Assembly (NCBI GenBank): GCA_964475985.1
Contig: CAYYYP010000039.1
Coordinates: 1 to 34,094 of the forward strand
Direction: 5' to 3'
From: CAYYYP01 sp964475985
GTDB lineage: Bacteria; Bdellovibrionota; UBA1018; CAYHWW01
Length of the DNA stretch: 34,094 nucleotides
The notes under the pieces were generated by a model that ran no database searches, was not told the DNA's origin, and saw nothing but the letters and a program-made list of their open reading frames with translations. The position numbers were made by a program, and so were the translations under genes. This document shows positions 32,376 to 34,094 of the stretch, piece by piece. Every line of letters begins with the position of its first letter. Within the stretch, counting starts at the first letter, position 1.

Positions 32376-33287
32376 TTATTTTAAGATTCGGCGTACAATC
32401 TCTTCCAGACCGTCAACCAGCTCCTCTTCATAGGGCAGAGGGTCCATCGCACGTAACTTTTCCAAGGCGTCCGTAGGAGACACACCAAAAAACGTCACTT
32501 CACGATCAAAAAAGTTTGCGAGCCCCACCACTTGAAAAATTTGATCTATCCTTTGGATGCCCGCCGGAAATCCAGCACCATCGAGGCGTTCATGATGTAA
32601 CAAAATTACATCGAGCACGTCCGCAGGAATATGGGACTTTCCTTTCAACTGCGCAGCGCCCATCCGGGGATGCCCATGATACTTTGCACGTTCATCGTGA
32701 CTTAAAAATTCTTCGCGCTGTAACAAGCGTTCCCGAGGACGATCATCACCAATGTCGTGAAGCAACGCCCCAAGGCCCATAACCTGACACATTTCTGACG
32801 ATGCCCCTAAGGCTGCCCCTAAACCCATGGCTAGAACACTTACGTTCGTACAATGATTAATGATGAGATCGTCAAGCACCTGGCCTTTGAAAATTTCATC
32901 AATAAGGTGTGGATCCTTCATGAACTGACTGACCTGAACGTCAACGAGATCTTCCAAAAAATTAAAATGTACCTTTTCCTGGGGGAACAAAAAAACAGTA
33001 TGCGCAGCGGTTCCCATGGAATTTCGAACAAGCTTCGGCTCCTGAGATTTTTGAAGTGCGCGTAGAATGCCCGAACGGTATTTGAATAATGCATCCATTT
33101 GGGAAGAAGGCACCCAAAGGGAATTTACATTTTTCTCACGGAATTTTTTAAGGCGATCGTCTTCAAGGGCGTCCCCTTTTTTCGATAGAAGCAAGAAGCG
33201 TTGCCCAATCTGGATATGCAAATCAAATGCATGGGGCTCGCCCGCCGTGAGGCCCGATAATGCTACCGGAACAAATTCATGATTCAC
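32376..33287 (-). CDS. HD-GYP-type phosphohydrolase domain protein
   Basis: Probable cyclic-di-GMP-related protein of 303 residues. The N-terminal domain (about 1-75, PHAFDLHIQIGQRFLLLSKK) resembles one seen in Bdellovibrio HD-GYP proteins. The C-terminal domain has H145, the HD pair at 177-178 (LLHDIGD), H206, and HHERLDGAGFP (231-241). The canonical HDIGK lysine is Asp here, and the GYP motif is GFP. Metal ligands are largely kept, so it may be active or act as a receptor. The ATG overlaps the CheW-like gene by 4 nt. Confidence 0.82.
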   Translation of the reverse strand: MNHEFVPVALSGLTAGEPHAFDLHIQIGQRFLLLSKKGDALEDDRLKKFREKNVNSLWVPSSQMDALFKYRSGILRALQKSQEPKLVRNSMGTAAHTVFLFPQEKVHFNFLEDLVDVQVSQFMKDPHLIDEIFKGQVLDDLIINHCTNVSVLAMGLGAALGASSEMCQVMGLGALLHDIGDDRPRERLLQREEFLSHDERAKYHGHPRMGAAQLKGKSHIPADVLDVILLHHERLDGAGFPAGIQRIDQIFQVVGLANFFDREVTFFGVSPTDALEKLRAMDPLPYEEELVDGLEEIVRRILK

Positions 33288-33766
33288 GTTCCAACGTTCC
33301 TAAGTTTTTCGACCCCACGGGGCCTAAAGTTTTTTGTGAAATTTAAAACGGGAAGTTCAGCCAAAAGGGCTTTTTCGTTTTTTAGCAGTGGCCTTAAGCG
33401 GGAAAACAGAATCACCGCCATGCTTCGGGACTTATCCATGAGTACGGTGTAGCGATGGGCAGCGGGGTTTTCGTAGATCTCTTGCAATTTACGGTCGGAA
33501 TCTGGATCAAGTTCGCGCCCAAAAAGTGAGGCTTGGGTATAAACCGGAACTGTTAATCCGCTTTGTAGGCAGAGGCCCCAGGCGCCGTTTTTCATCCCCG
33601 GCAATCGGCATAAAGGGAGGCGTTCCTCTACTAGGCCGACGGCGTTGGCGTCAAAAATCACGCAATTCTTCACCTCCAGCGCATCCCCATAAATGAGGAA
33701 TGCCTGCGTGGCGGACGTTTTTTGACTTTGGGTTTGCCCGTCGATCGGCGGGAGGTTCCGTTCCAT
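33284..33766 (-). CDS. Possible CheW-like domain protein
   Basis: A 160-residue protein without signal peptide. Residues about 38-85 (VGLVEERLPLCRLPGMKN, then GAWGLCLQSGLTVPVYTQAS and LFG) follow the pattern of the CheW fold, in which LPG...G...G..VPVYDL..LLG is common. The similarity is weak and the family assignment is tentative. The last residue codons overlap the start of the HD-GYP-type gene by 4 nt (ATGA), so they are coupled. An inverted repeat lies just upstream. Confidence 0.5.
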   Translation of the reverse strand: MERNLPPIDGQTQSQKTSATQAFLIYGDALEVKNCVIFDANAVGLVEERLPLCRLPGMKNGAWGLCLQSGLTVPVYTQASLFGRELDPDSDRKLQEIYENPAAHRYTVLMDKSRSMAVILFSRLRPLLKNEKALLAELPVLNFTKNFRPRGVEKLRNVGT

Positions 33767-33857
33767 GGACTTTAATGCCTTCTTCCACTCCGCTTAACGG
33801 AAAAGTGGCCGAAACTTAAAGTAGGAAAAAACTTTAGGGTCAGTTGTTGCTTGGCGC

Positions 33858-34094
33858 TTACTCGGCAAAGCGGTGATGCGGGCGATGCATGCCCTGCCAC
33901 TGCTCTAAGGTAGCCACGGACTTCTCTTCGCCAATCTCGATATGCGCAAAGGTCAAACGATAGGAGCTCCCGCTGCCGAGTCCACGCAAATCAAGATTGA
34001 TCATCTTGGTCCAAGTGCCGGTATTGATATAACCGCGGCCATCGGCAAAAACTTTATGCATGGGCAAGTGAGTATGGCCGAAAATCACGGTGTG
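33858..34094 (-). CDS. Metallophosphoesterase, C-terminal part (5' end outside window)
   Basis: The visible 78 codons start in frame at the window edge and contain the calcineurin-like GHTHLPM motif, whose His residues bind metal, followed by YINTGTWTKMI, a usual C-terminal strand pair of this fold. The remainder (EQWQGMHRPHHRFAE) is a family-specific tail. The catalytic N-terminal motifs (DxH, GNH) lie beyond 34094. It is 91 nt upstream of the CheW-like gene on the same strand. Confidence 0.85.
   Translation of the reverse strand, partial: HTVIFGHTHLPMHKVFADGRGYINTGTWTKMINLDLRGLGSGSSYRLTFAHIEIGEEKSVATLEQWQGMHRPHHRFAE

Noticed and set aside
1..34094. CRISPR array, insertion sequence or rRNA genes
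   Set aside because: No regularly spaced direct repeats, transposase frames with terminal repeats, or rRNA-like segments were seen on either strand.

Overview
The window reads as chromosomal DNA of a Gram-negative bacterium, most likely a Bdellovibrionota-like (delta-proteobacterial in the old sense) organism. This is inferred from the outer-membrane barrel and periplasmic proteins, the gene order infC-rpmI-rplT-pheS-pheT followed by ihfA and a MerR-type regulator, an HD-GYP protein with a Bdellovibrio-like N-terminal domain, and a compact icd-mdh-sucC-sucD-ndk block. No ribosomal RNA marker is present, so the placement is an inference.

Layout. (1) Positions 1-1022: the 3' part of a large serine recombinase, whose reading frame runs into the 3' half of a tRNA-Glu(TTC) gene on the opposite strand. 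This looks like the chromosomal edge of an integrated element. (2) 1095-5972: an outer-membrane barrel protein diverging from a fumarylacetoacetate-hydrolase-family enzyme, a secreted YceI protein, and a C45-type N-terminal-nucleophile hydrolase with a TPR tail, translationally coupled to a small exported protein. (3) 6048-10464: a four-gene BMP-type ABC importer operon, probably for nucleosides, with overlapping cistrons. (4) 10543-16400: a possible lipoprotein, an RluA-type pseudouridine synthase, a 664-residue exported protein of unknown function, a 2OG-Fe(II) oxygenase with a TonB-C-like tail behind a structured leader, and the MerR/ihfA pair. (5) 16491-23488, all on the minus strand: nadE, infC (ATC start), rpmI, rplT, a strong terminator, pheS and pheT. 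(6) 23651-24775: a small secreted peptide and an SRAP (YedK/HMCES) protein. (7) 24919-29793, minus: TCA-cycle operon icd-mdh-sucC-sucD plus ndk. (8) 29891-31748, plus: a metallo-beta-lactamase-fold hydrolase and pyrD. (9) 31750-34094, minus: a membrane protein, an HD-GYP-type protein, a coupled CheW-like protein, and the end of a metallophosphoesterase.

Most of the window is housekeeping: translation (pheST, infC, rpmI, rplT, rlu, tRNA-Glu), NAD and pyrimidine synthesis, and central carbon metabolism. The less ordinary parts are the recombinase/tRNA junction, the oxygenase with its structured leader and unusual C-terminal domain, the C45-TPR/small exported protein pair, and the HD-GYP/CheW-like pair. 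I found no CRISPR array, insertion sequence, defence island or prophage structural gene. No stretch over about 300 bases lacks a gene.
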